Source: Colletotrichum lupini (lineage: Eukaryota > Ascomycota > Sordariomycetes > Glomerellales > Glomerellaceae). From it: 64,000 nt of DNA. Shown here one piece after another: positions 37,960 through 48,800 of the stretch (positions are counted from its first letter, which is position 1; every line of letters begins with the position of its first letter). The notes below the pieces were generated by a model. The model saw only the letters and a program-made list of their open reading frames with translations, had not been told where the DNA came from and made no database searches. A program made the position numbers and the translations under genes. Location: contig NC_064672.1 of assembly GCF_023278565.1 (NCBI RefSeq), positions 5,952,001-6,016,000 of the forward strand. The letters are read 5' to 3'.

Positions 37960-38499
37960 TATTATAACTAGTTAGTTATAATAAGTATATTAATAAAAGT
38001 TAAGGCTACGAGTACTAAGTAAATAGTATTATAGTCGTAAATAGCTTCCCTAAAGCTATATTTATAAATCGTAAAGTAAATAAGGTTTTAATAATTAATT
38101 ATAGTCTTTATTAAAAAGAGTTCTTAATAAAATAGCTAAAAGTAATTATAAGATTTAATACTAAGTTAATTACTAAAAAAGCTATAGGAAGTCTATTTTT
38201 AAGCCCGGCTTAAGTTTATACTATATATAAGTCCGCTTATAAATATATCTTTTATTAATAATTACTCTTATTCGTTAAATAATTACTTAGTAAATATTAA
38301 TAAGCAATTACTTAGAGTAATTATAATAATTACTTTATTACGTAATTACTATTTCTTATTTATATATAACTTATTTATAGTTCTTCCGTTCCGTAGGAGT
38401 TATTTTATGTTCCTATATTCTTATATATATAATATGCCGTAGCCGCTATAAGCCTGCGGGGCGGGCCCTAGTCTTAGTTATATATATTAGGTCGTAATA
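37960..38499 (-). repeat. Gypsy LTR, right copy (5' LTR in element sense)
   Basis: 540 bp, TATTATAAC to GTCGTAATA, direct repeat of 31100-31640. Confidence 0.9.
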
Positions 38500-38504
38500 T
38501 ATAC

Positions 38505-41280
38505 TTTTATATAATAATAAAAGCTTTTAAATAAGTAGCTAAGTAAGCTAAAAATAATAAAGAGGGTATATATAATAGTATATAGGATTATAAAGAGTAT
38601 TACTAACTTATATAAACTCTAAGTAAAAAATAATTAATTTAATATTTTTATATAGTATAATATAGGAGTTTATATAGGTATATATTAGGATATAGTATAG
38701 TTAGGCTTAATACCCGGGTAATAAGGCCCTTATAGAGTTATAGAGTACTTATTAACTATAAACTAGAGTATACGCGCTTAGTTTAGCCCGTAAAAGGCCG
38801 TAACTAACTGTATAAAGGCTCCCCCTAAAGTTTAACGTTTTTAATAAAATTATAAAACTTTTATTTATCGTATATTATTATTATATACTTTTTTATCCTT
38901 TTTAGCGTTATAAATCCCTATAAACGTCTATATTTTTATATATATATTTATAAAACCTTATAAATAAAAGGATACCCCTATATATTACTATAATTATATA
39001 TAAATATTTACCCCTTACTTAAAATTTCTTTTTTAGTTTCTTATTTTATATATTATTACTTTTTTAAAATAGTACGATTATATATTAATTTTTTATTGTA
39101 TTAAATAATAATTATTATAAAATTAGAAAATAATTAGACTTATAATATAATTATTATATATATCTTTATAGTTTTTAGTACTAAAATTATAAAGCGAACT
39201 TTCGAACGTTAACTTATAAAATAAGACCTATAATAAGAAGAGCGTACGGTTTTCTTTAAGGATTTATTAATTCGTATTTAAGAATTATTCTTTTAATAAT
39301 ACTTAAATAATAAAGATATCCTTTTTTAACTTTAGTCTAAAGGATTTAGAATTATAACTATAGGATTATTAATACTTCGTTAATAGAATTAGCTTTAGTA
39401 ATAATAAATACTAAAATAGCTCGTAATTATATAATAACGATTAAAAAAGTTCTTTTTTAATATACTAAAGGTTACTTACCGTACTAAAAAGTATAATAGA
39501 GAGTATTTTTATATATAAGTTCGCTAATAAGCTTATATTATTAACTAAGATAAACTTTACCTTATATATCGCAAAACCTTTTTATAATAAGTTTAAAATT
39601 AATTAAGTAAAATAAAGTACTATCGTAAAAGGTTTATAACTCCTAGACTAAATTATATTTAGTTTTTAAATACGTATAATAAGCTTCTACTATTTAAATT
39701 TAAGATCTATACTAATATTAATACTTATTCGCAGTTTATTATATAGTTTTATATAAGGGTTTTTACTTATATATCTTAAAATATATTTATATAATATCTT
39801 ACCGTTATTTAATAACGGGGATTTATATTATTATAAGTTTATTTAGACCGAGGGAAAGAAACCGTTCTTATATTTAGTATTTATTATTACTTTTTATAAT
39901 ACCGTTTAATAATAAAAAGTCTAATTATATTCTGTAATTACTAAACCTTTAGTAAAAGTATTTATAACGTTGAGATTAAGAGTTAGTAAAATCGTTTTTA
40001 TTAAAATAAATTAGTATATTAACGGGTAAGTAATATATATCTTAGTATATATAAGTATATTTACGTTGATAAGAATACTTTTAATTACTTAAGTTCTAAG
40101 GGCTATTCTATATAAATATACTCTCTAACTAGATTATACTTCTATTTACGTATATATTACTAATTCGTTTTAATTTTATTAACTTTATATAAATTTAAAA
40201 CTCTTATCGAATTTATTATTAAAAAGGTCGCCTTTACGTTATTTTTAGTTAGTTATAATAACTATATTATTAACTTATATTACGAACTATATAAAACTTT
40301 ATATAGCTAATTAATTAAAACTAAGTTTAATAACTATTAAACGCTATTTAGAATAGTAATAATCTAGACGTATATTTTCCTTAAGCTACTTTATAAATTT
40401 ATACTTTAATTATTAAAGGCTCCCTAACTATATTAGCTAAAAATACGAAGTTTAGCGAGGTTAATTATCTTTATTTTAAAACGTATTAATATCTTCGTAT
40501 TTGTTTAAAGTAATATATACGTAATAAGCTCTAATTAAAAGTTATTTTACTTAGTAAATTATAGAGCGGTATTATATAAGTTAAGTAAAAATTAAAAAAC
40601 TTTAGAATTAATTTTAAAATATTAAATAGCTTTGTAATTACGAGTAATAGTAAAGACGAAGAGGAATTATAAATATAATTATAGTTTATTTTAAACTATT
40701 TACTAACGAGAATGCTCGTTTTTATCTTTATAGTATACTAAGTTATTTACTATTATAAACTTTATTTTCTTATCGAACTATTATAATCTCCTTTTTTTTA
40801 TTATTTTTATCTTTTTTAACCTTTTTCTTAGCCTTTACCTCCTTCTTAATAATCTTCTTTTTTTACTTAATTAATAATTCCTTTTTAATCTTTATTGTTA
40901 GTTTAATACTAATACCTATTAAAAGCCGTATTTTTAGAACATTTCTATACGTCGTTTTACTTAAAGTTTTAATTATAATTAGCTTTATACGACCTTTTCC
41001 TTTTTTTACTAACTAAGGTTTAATAACTAACGACTTAATTTTAGTTTAAAAAATAATAAAAAGTTAGTAATTATCTTTTTTATATAAAATCGTAGTTTTA
41101 AAAAGGAATCTCTTTAAATTTATAGCTTTGTACGCTACTTTATAGTATTTTAAAATATTATAAGGATTTTTTATATTAATTAGAAATACTATTTACTTTA
41201 TTAAAAGAATTTACTAGTTTATTATAAAATATAAAATAATAAATTATATTATATTTTAATATAAAGTAAACGTTAAGAAG
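38505..41280 (-). pseudogene. Main ORF remnant of the TIR element, function unknown
   Basis: One minus-strand frame can be followed from about 41280 to at least 39600 with only TAA/TAG interruptions, which is the pattern of a RIP-mutated gene on this strand. At about 40880-40780 it passes through a Lys/Glu/Asn tract that was probably a Glu/Asp-rich linker, because GAA/GAG to AAA/AAG is the RIP change seen on this strand. Flanking parts look globular (for example N-P-Y-N-I-L-K-Y-Y-K-V-A-Y-K-A near 41150). I could not match it to hAT, Mutator, CACTA or pogo signatures. An alternative plus-strand reading exists but looks less protein-like. Confidence 0.45.
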
Positions 41281-41965
41281 TAATTAAACTAAACTTTTTT
41301 AATAAACTTTTTAATAACTTAGACGTTAATATAAGTTATTAGTTAGAAACCGTTGAGTTCGTTTTTAAAAAAAGATATATTATATAATATAATAGAGATA
41401 TCAATTATTAATAATTACTTTGGTTTTTTTTTTATTTACTAAATACTTCGTTCCCGCTCTTTTAAATTTATAAAAAAAGATTTTATTAATATCGAGGCTT
41501 ATACGTTTATACGTTCTTATTATATAAAAAGGGTAGAGCTTATATAAGTATTATTATTAATCGGTTATTTTAAAATAGCTTTATAAAGAGGTATTATAAA
41601 GTTAATTAGTTCGGTAACGTCTTATATAAAAACTAGAAATTATTATAAATCTATATTATAATATTTATAAGCGAGCTATTAGTTTAATAACTTAAGTAAA
41701 AAGTAATTTTTATTTATAAAAAGGTAAAAAATAGTAGTTATTTTTATAATAAAGTTATAAAGAGAAGAAAAACTTTTATATCGGGGTATAATATTATATA
41801 ATATTATATACTATTATATAGTCTAATATATTACGAAATTAAAGTATTTTTTAAGCTATAAATCTCTATAACCCCTATTTATAAGTTATTATACTAATTT
41901 AGACCTTATTCTAAGTAGTAGGGTAACCGTAAAATACGATTTCTACTTTAACACATGAAAAAAGT

Positions 41966-41996
41966 GTTTTGGCGGAGTGCCTCTTGCAGTCTGCCG
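41966..41996 (-). repeat. Right terminal inverted repeat of the 12.3-kb element
   Basis: Reads outward CGGCAGACTGCAAGAGGCAC on the minus strand. Its CpA and TpG sites are intact, unlike the left copy. TA follows at 41997-41998. Confidence 0.88.
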
Positions 41997-42196
41997 TATG
42001 ATCCCTAGCTGTCGCCCAAAGCTACGTAATGACTTGCATTAGCGAATCTTCAGTGGGCATGCCCGCCACGCCGCGGCCCTGTCAGTGACCTTGCTCCATC
42101 TCCCCACTGGCGAAGGAATCTGACAGAAACATCACCACTTGCGCCCACGGCCTCAGCTCCCACGCCGCGTCGTCGCGAAACGATGAACGCGTCCAC

Positions 42197-43354
42197 ATGT
42201 CCCCCAACACGCCCGAAAAGTCGGCGAGCCCAGCCGAGGTAGCATTTGCCAATGACGCCGAACCATTTGTTCCGAAACCCTTGATCAACGACCTGCTGCG
42301 CACCCGCTACTGCATCCCTGGTTCCATCTTCCTTGTTGAAGACGTCGAGTCGCTCCCGGTGCCACGGTCGAAGCGATGGAGGGCTATACGACTAATGCTA
42401 GGGGACGGTGAGCTCTGTATACAAGCTCTTCTCCGGGGGGAAATGCATCGTTTCCTGGACACCAGAGCTGTCCGCGTCGGCTGCTACGTCCGCTTGGGGG
42501 AATTCTCCATTCGTCTACAGGATCTCGTCGGGCATGACGGTCGCTCTGGAGGAACACGCCAGATGGTATACTTGGTCGTCCATGATCTAGTCACAGTTGG
42601 ATGGCATAGAGCTCTTACGGAACCCGACGCCATATCCCCAGAACATGAAGTTGAGGACGAGATCGTCTTCGATAGCGATGTGGAATCTGTCGCAACTCCG
42701 ACAAAGGCACGACAAGCAAGACCGATCTCCATACCTACATCGACACAACGCCCGAGACCGCAACACGTGCGTTCGATTGGGGCAACCGGGGTAATCGCGG
42801 AGGCCGACGATGAAGACGAAGATGGTTTCGAGGTTATGCAAGTATCGGAGACAAAAGCAACTCAACGTAGGGTGCAGGCCAAGAAGGGAGGTCCCGTGGC
42901 TTTGCCGCGCGACTGGACAGATCCGAACACGCCCCTAAAGCTGACCTCTTTACGATCCATCCCGAACTTGCCCTACAAACAAAATTGGTCTGTCAACGTT
43001 CTTGCAGTCGTCGCCTCACTATCCGAAATCGAGCCGTCCCACATGCCACCGCATCACACGCAACGGACTGCTCGACTCGTCGACCCGAGCAGCAGCAGCA
43101 AGCAAGTCATCTTGACCGTTTTCCTCGACGCCGAGGCCTTCACCCCCAAGATTGGGAGCGTTGTACTCCTCGTCGGTGTCAAGAATCACCGCTTTGATGG
43201 TGGCTGCCTCAAGAAATACGTCAGCGACAAGCCCAAACCCGGTAGTAGGTGGTGGTTTGAGGAGCCAAGACAGTTTGACTGGTGTGACGTGGACGGGCTG
43301 AAGCAGTGGTGGGAGCAGTCGGGCTTGCAAGGAGTCGCAGTCGACGGCTCATGA
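42197..43354 (+). CDS. Predicted OB-fold nucleic-acid-binding protein
   Basis: Single exon, 385 aa, ATG at 42197. The N-terminal part (about 1-125) begins with P-E-K-S and contains a beta-rich segment (W-R-A-I-R-L-M-L-G-D-G, then C-Y-V-R-L-G-E-F). A low-complexity acidic linker follows (about 140-225, with D-D-E-D-E-D). A C-terminal half (about 245-375) starts L-T-S-L-R-S-I-P-N-L-P-Y-K-Q-N-W-S-V, which resembles the first strand of RPA/Pot1-type OB-folds (I-x-x-L-x-P-Y-x-x-x-W-x-I). It continues with G-S-V-V-L-L-V-G-V-K-N-H-R-F-D-G-G. The name is inference from this motif; a telomere or ssDNA role is possible but not shown. It is convergent with the antiporter gene (225 bp between stops), and the TIR element ends 200 bp upstream. 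Confidence 0.75.
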   Translation: MSPNTPEKSASPAEVAFANDAEPFVPKPLINDLLRTRYCIPGSIFLVEDVESLPVPRSKRWRAIRLMLGDGELCIQALLRGEMHRFLDTRAVRVGCYVRLGEFSIRLQDLVGHDGRSGGTRQMVYLVVHDLVTVGWHRALTEPDAISPEHEVEDEIVFDSDVESVATPTKARQARPISIPTSTQRPRPQHVRSIGATGVIAEADDEDEDGFEVMQVSETKATQRRVQAKKGGPVALPRDWTDPNTPLKLTSLRSIPNLPYKQNWSVNVLAVVASLSEIEPSHMPPHHTQRTARLVDPSSSSKQVILTVFLDAEAFTPKIGSVVLLVGVKNHRFDGGCLKKYVSDKPKPGSRWWFEEPRQFDWCDVDGLKQWWEQSGLQGVAVDGS

Positions 43355-43579
43355 CTCGGGAGGAACACGCTCGATCTATACACATGATTCCGACTGCTAC
43401 GTACATGAACGTCAAGGATGTTAAAGTCTTGGTACCGGTTTCAGACGCTACTGACTTGGGCTATAGATGAGCCCGACATATCTACTGCATCAAGATGGGG
43501 GTATGCCGACATGGAGGCAACTTCAAGAAGAACGTGGGAATTGTTTGTCTATCGCTCGCCGAAAGGTCTCTCTTGCCGT

Positions 43580-45489
43580 CTACTCCACACCCCAGGCACC
43601 AAGAACGTTCCGTCCACCTCCATGCGTGCCTTTGCCGCTGAGCGCCTCAAGCCGCTTTACCCGATTTACAAGCAGACCAACGCATATAGGTCCTATGATT
43701 GTGCACAAAGTGATGGCCCACGTCACGATCAAGAACATCTCCGAAGGCTGATCGGGTGCGCCTGACCCGCCGCTGAAGATGCCGGTGCTTTCGGCTAGTG
43801 CAGAGATCAAGTAGCCAATCTCACCACGAGCGACCATCGCGAAGGCGAGGATACAGGCCGGATACACGGAAACCGGCATCTCCGGCTTGGGAGAAGCATT
43901 TTTCGGAGTTTTTCCGGTTTGTCGCGAGTCGAGCGGCTGAGGCGGCACCTCTTCCGTTTGACCATCTTGCGCACCCTGCCGCGGCTCCTGGTCCTGCTGC
44001 GGCTGCTTTGGCAGAGAAGTCTGGCTGTTGTTTGCTCCCGAAACCGATGCTGTCCCGGCACATTGTGTTCCGGGTGCGAGTTTCTTCGACTTCTGCTTTC
44101 CTACACCGGATACCTTTTTGGTGATCCGCTGCACGGTGTGCAACGGACTGGCAAAAGATAGCAGCCAAACACCACACATTAGTTTGCCAGCCATCATCAG
44201 GATGGTGTAGACTATTCCACGCCAAACAATAGGACCGGTAAACATCCTCGTTATCGGTACGGAGAAGCCGATGGATGCCTGTGGGGATTAGCATCTGATA
44301 TCAATATAAGGATATTCACCATGGGGACTTACGAAGAAGAAAGGCTTCAGCACGTGATCAACGGCCTTGCTGTAGTAATGTTCGTAGATCTCAATACCTG
44401 TGTTATAGGTATCCGATTCGCCATTACTTGGCATCAGAGTAGCTGCAGGTGGGATCTCGGAGCTCGACTGCCCGGGGTTATTTGCAGAGAGAGCTTCCTG
44501 GTTGTCTGCAGCAGATCCGCCTTGAACTATGGATGCTTTCTGCTTTCCCTTTCCGCGAGATATGGGATGAGGCACCTCGCTGTCCCACCAACTGATGGTG
44601 GCGCCCGCGACATATGCCGCTAGTAAGGTCGACGTCCCAGCGAAGGCCCCTCCCATAATGAGCCCAAATAACCAGCACGTATGAATGACGAGAGCAGTCT
44701 GACGCATACGAAGAAGCTGGTCAACCTTGGACCCAGGGTTCTTCTCTCTTATCATATTCAGGCGCAATGTGATCGGGCCCACGACGAGCTTACACACCGC
44801 CGGTACAACGGTCGCGAAACCCAACGAGACGAGAATCGGTCGGACCACCGTCACGGCGTTGAAATCGCTGCCGCCGCCACCACCGAGGTTGGACACGACC
44901 TGGACCATGATGAGGCCGACGACGTCATCCATCATGGCAGCGCTAGTCAATACGACTCCCATGCGGGTGGTCGTGAGGCCGCTCGTGCCTAGAACCGTAA
45001 ATGTTGTCCCGAGACTGGTCGAGCAGAGCGCGGCTCCTGCGGCGAAGGCCTGTAGCGGTGTGGCGCCGATCAAAGAGCTCAGGGTGAAGGAGAGTCCCAT
45101 GGGGACAGCGATGCCGGTGACGGCGACGCCAATTGAGAGTAGAAGATTGGCTTTGAGGGACTTGAAAGACGTGGAGAGACCTCCTGTGGACAAATTATGA
45201 GTATCACAGTGCTGGAGTATTGCAAAAGATGAACCTTACCTTCATAGACAATCAGAATCAAGCCGAGATATCCCAGTTGCACCATCGAGTGCTCCATCTC
45301 TTCGGAGAGCCATTTTGCTCCTGGCGTTCCCCATGCGATACCGAGGAATACCTGACCAATGAGACCACAGTAGACGAGCTTGTCGAGAGCGTAATTTACG
45401 GAATCGAGGAGCAGGAGGAAGCCGGAGAGGATGGCGATGGTGGTGATGGATGGCTCATGATAGGCCAGCGAGGATGCTGTTACTGCCAT
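43580..45489 (-). CDS. Na+/H+ (or K+/H+) antiporter, CPA-type sodium/hydrogen exchanger
   Basis: Exons 45489-45240, 45183-44333 and 44278-43580; introns of 56 and 54 bp with GT...AG and matching phases; 599 aa. The N-terminus (M-A-V-T-A-S-S-L-A-Y-H-E-P) is typical of the fungal family, and the next upstream in-frame Met (45510) is not needed. About 10-12 membrane helices form the exchanger domain over residues 15-330 and again after 370. The paired Asp in M-M-D-D-V-V-G-L (residues 169-170) are the conserved ion-binding acids. A hydrophilic loop rich in Gln, Pro and Ser interrupts the last helices. The protein ends with the family tail N-V-L-G-A-W-G-V-E. Role: exchange of monovalent cation for proton at the plasma or an internal membrane, for salt and pH balance. 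Copia C is inserted 198 bp upstream of the start. Confidence 0.92.
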
Positions 45490-45682
45490 AGCTCTGCGTG
45501 GTTTGATCAACGATATCTTGAGAGGAACAGAGACGTTGGGTCTTGGGGAACAGCCATATCACGTATGGCAGCTGGATTTCGTCTTCCCTTATCAATTGAC
45601 CGTTCAATATCAGCGCGGGATCGCTGTTGAAAATAGTCGCAGTTTGGAAATTGATACAGATCTTGGCGGTTGATATTAGACT

Positions 45683-45687
45683 CTTCC
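45683..45687 (+). repeat. Target-site duplication CTTCC, left of Copia C
   Basis: Same five bases at 52658-52662, so copy C is a single intact insertion. Confidence 0.93.
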
Positions 45688-45889
45688 TATCGGATCGGAA
45701 GTCTAATTCGACCGCGGCATACAGCCGACTGCGCAGGGGCTAATTAGGGGCCCTATTTACAATTATCGTAGCTAGCCCAACCTATAGTTAGAACCTCCTT
45801 TTTATACCTACGTAAATATTTATATAGTTTAATTAATCTCTTCGTTAACTACGGTTCGAACTAACTACCTTATAATAGGGATACTAATA
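45688..45889 (+). repeat. 5' LTR of Copia copy C
   Basis: 202 bp, TATCGGATCGG to CTAATA. Confidence 0.93.
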
Positions 45890-48800
45890 CTAATTAGTAA
45901 TTAAATTCTATTATCGTAGATCGGTAAGGTATCTCGCTACGTAGAAGAGACGACCTCTTAATACCGTACGGGATAAGAGATTCGTACTAATTAACCTTAT
46001 GGAAGTAAACGAAAAAGGAGGCGATTCTTAAATACCGTACGGAATTAAGTAATCGTAGCCCTTTACTACTTACGAGAGGTTAACGTTTATTATATTAAAC
46101 TACGCTAGTTAATAGAACCGCTTAGGTAACTAGTATTTTACCGTCGCTTTAAGTAGCCTTTTTTATTAAATAAGTTCCCCGCAGCCGGCCCGCGATTAGA
46201 AATTAACTAACTAAATTAGTAAAAAAAATTCCTTATACGACGACTACCTACCTAATCGACTAGCGTAACGAACGGGCTTAATAATATAATATAAAAGAGT
46301 ACTACGCGATCGAAAAAGGGGATCTCTAAACGTAAACATTCTTACTTAGTAACGAAAGTAACCTTATAGGAGTTATTAAGCTAAGAGATTTACGGTATAT
46401 AGAAAAGTCTATTACTACGGGGATCTTATAAGTACGCCCTTAAGCCCGTAATCTAAATAACCTCCTCATAGCTCCCTTAACTACCCCCCGGGTATTACTT
46501 AAGAATATAGTATAGGGGACGGTCTAACGAGGGAGGAGGGGATTTAAAGGTCTTAATAATATCGAGTTAAGAATATTACGGATCTCGGAGATTAACTTAA
46601 GAAAAAAGCGGCTACTTTAAAGTAGTCCTATAACCTCTCGTTAGAGTTATTATTAGCCTAAGAAAAGGCTAAAAAGACGAGGATCTAAGAGAAAAGAAAA
46701 GAATCTTTTAAAGGGCCGCTAAAAGGCTTTTTTTTATATTAGCTTACGGCGTAAGATTACTAATTTTAAGAAATCGGTAACTAGTAAAGATCCTAAGACT
46801 AATTACTATATTTTATTACGGTAATATAAACGTCTACTACTACTATTATTAAAAGGAACTACTAGAACCTACCCTTTTATACTAAATAAAAAGGAGGATC
46901 CTAGTAAGTACGATAACTAGCGATCTAGAAAGGTAGTAGTAATTATTAAAAATAGTAAAAACGAGAGTAGTAGCGAGATAGCGAGAGGAAGCGGGAATTT
47001 TTTAAACCCTAATAAATTCGTTAGGTAGTAAAAGCACGGATTTATTACGACCGGCGCGCGGATTAAACATATCCCTATTAAGATTAAACACGCTAGCGAC
47101 TATTAATATAAGTATAAGCTAGAGCACGACCCTTAGTAAGTTAGGGTAAAGAAAAAGAGGACAAAACCTGATCCTAAATAGAATCCTAATCCCTTATAAG
47201 TAAGTAAATATTAACCCGGACTATTAGGGGACGTAGATATATAGAATCGCGGATTAGCTTAATAGTAAGTAAATTAACGTAGTATTAATCTATTTAACTA
47301 AGGTCTATAAAAAAAAGGGGCTATAGGGGTAACCCCTATTCTATAAGATCGCAAACGACCTTAGCTATTAGCTAGACGAATAGTTCGTAAGCGCAAGCCT
47401 AGGAATTATAAAAGCGGTTAATAAATTCCTCTATAAGCGAGGGGTACTACTAGCGTAATTATAATCGCAAGAACCTTACGAAATCCTAGTAGCGACGATT
47501 ATAAAAGAGGAATTCGTAATATAGACCTAAGTATAAGTCGATAGGGCGTATAATTACTTTAACAAATTTAAAAAAAGGGTAAACGACCCAGATTTCCTTC
47601 TTATAATTACTAACGGCAATCTGTCGTCGTAGAAGGATATATAGAGGTAAAATATAGTACTAGAAGTACGATAATTAATAATTCTGCCTATTTCGATCTA
47701 TAGCTCGTCGCCGCTACTAATACGAAATTCGGTACTAATTAGCTAGTAAGAAAGGAAGCAGACTACCCGAAGTTATTAATAGTACGCAGCGACGCAGGGA
47801 TCGTATATAAATACCGAAAATCTAGTAGTAAATACGAGGTAGTTTATAAACTTTAAAAAGATCTTCCCAAAAGAGAAATTATACTCTAGGGGGAAGTATA
47901 AGGTCTTATAAAAAACCCTAACGATATTTTACGATTACTACGAAAAAGTCGGAATTAGGGAATACTAGTACTATTTAGTAGTTAATATCGTACTCGTAAG
48001 CAAAGCCTCTAATTATTATTACGAAGCGGTGCGTAATCTCGATTAAAACGACTTTCTTAGTATAATTAACGCAATCCGAAGCCGCTTCGAGACCTATAAT
48101 AAGAACCTAGAGCTCCTATCTAAGCTACGAGCGATTTTTTTTATATCTATAGCTAGGATAATAGAGAGTAAATTGTGAATAGAAATCCTCGAAGAGCTTA
48201 TCGATCGAATTAATAAGCTAGCGAAAACCTAGCTAAATAAGGGGACTAATAAGTAGAAAGTCGGATATTTTTATACCGTAGTCTAGCGCGTTCTAGAAGC
48301 AAAAATAACTCTATACTAAGTACTTAAAAACTACAAAATACTCTGCTCGAGGCTAAGATCTAGCTTTAATATTAAGGCGAGAATGCCGCGCTAAACCTAT
48401 TTCTAAGCGTACGACGGCCCTTATTAATAATATTAGGTCGACCGAACGTATAATAAGAAAGGAAAAGAAGCTAGGTACGGCAATCGCTAATAGGGAATCC
48501 TAGATTCGTTAAATAGGTAGAGATTTAACTCGCGAGTAGGGTAATAGAAGAAGTAGTGTTTTATTTATAAAAAGGATAGATATTAGTTAAGTAACTACTC
48601 TAAGGAAGAGCGTGCTAAATCGTATAAATAATATAAAAAATCGAGGGTAGTAAATAGTAAAACTAGCCCTTATCGATTTAACTAATTCCTCGTTATATAT
48701 AAGGGCAGATCTAGGGGTACAGAACCTAGCGAAAGTAGCTAATTTAGTAACCTAAAGTACCCGCACCCTATAGGAGATTCGGAAGATAAGGAAGATCTTA

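Larger units (their letters stand above)
31100..38499 (-). mobile_element. Nested Ty3/Gypsy retrotransposon, complete (7400 bp), RIP-inactivated
   Basis: Direct repeats of 540-541 bp at 31100-31640 and 37960-38499 bound an interior that reads as Gypsy pol on the minus strand. RT: Y-V-D-x-F-x-x-x-Y-I-N-N-I-x-I-F at about 34515-34455, i.e. the Y-I-D-D box with both Asp changed to Asn by G-to-A mutation. Integrase downstream at about 33265-33020: I-L-V-I-V-D-R-L-T-K-F-A, a G-L-P-like turn, then an H-P-Q-T-D-like segment. RT before integrase is the Gypsy order. Flanking five-mers are TATAT and TATAC, a target duplication with one transition. It inserted into the TIR element, so it is the younger of the two. 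Confidence 0.9.
29671..41996 (-). mobile_element. 12.3-kb TIR element (class II, superfamily unresolved) hosting a nested Gypsy element
   Basis: 31-bp inverted repeats (29671-29701 and 41966-41996) begin CGGCAGACTRCAAGAGGCAC and are flanked by TA on both sides (29669-29670, 41997-41998). Without the nested Gypsy element and its duplication it is about 4.9 kb. The interior is among the most AT-rich sequence of the window. A minus-strand frame runs from about 41280 to 39600 interrupted only by TAA/TAG and probably continues to 38505 and, across the Gypsy insertion, into 31099-30300. I could not identify a transposase motif, so it is class II by structure only. The right end lies exactly 200 bp upstream of the OB-fold gene ATG. 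Confidence 0.78.

Noticed and set aside
31100..38499. Direct repeats as segmental duplication
   Set aside because: Repeats have TG...CA-type borders, near-matching 5-bp flanks and Gypsy pol between them, so they are LTRs.
29700..41960. Very AT-rich block as mitochondrial insertion or centromere
   Set aside because: It contains Gypsy LTRs, RT and integrase remnants and terminal inverted repeats with the RIP pattern, which explains the composition.
42082..42303. Minus-strand frame over the OB-fold gene start
   Set aside because: Shadow of the 5' end of the plus-strand gene.
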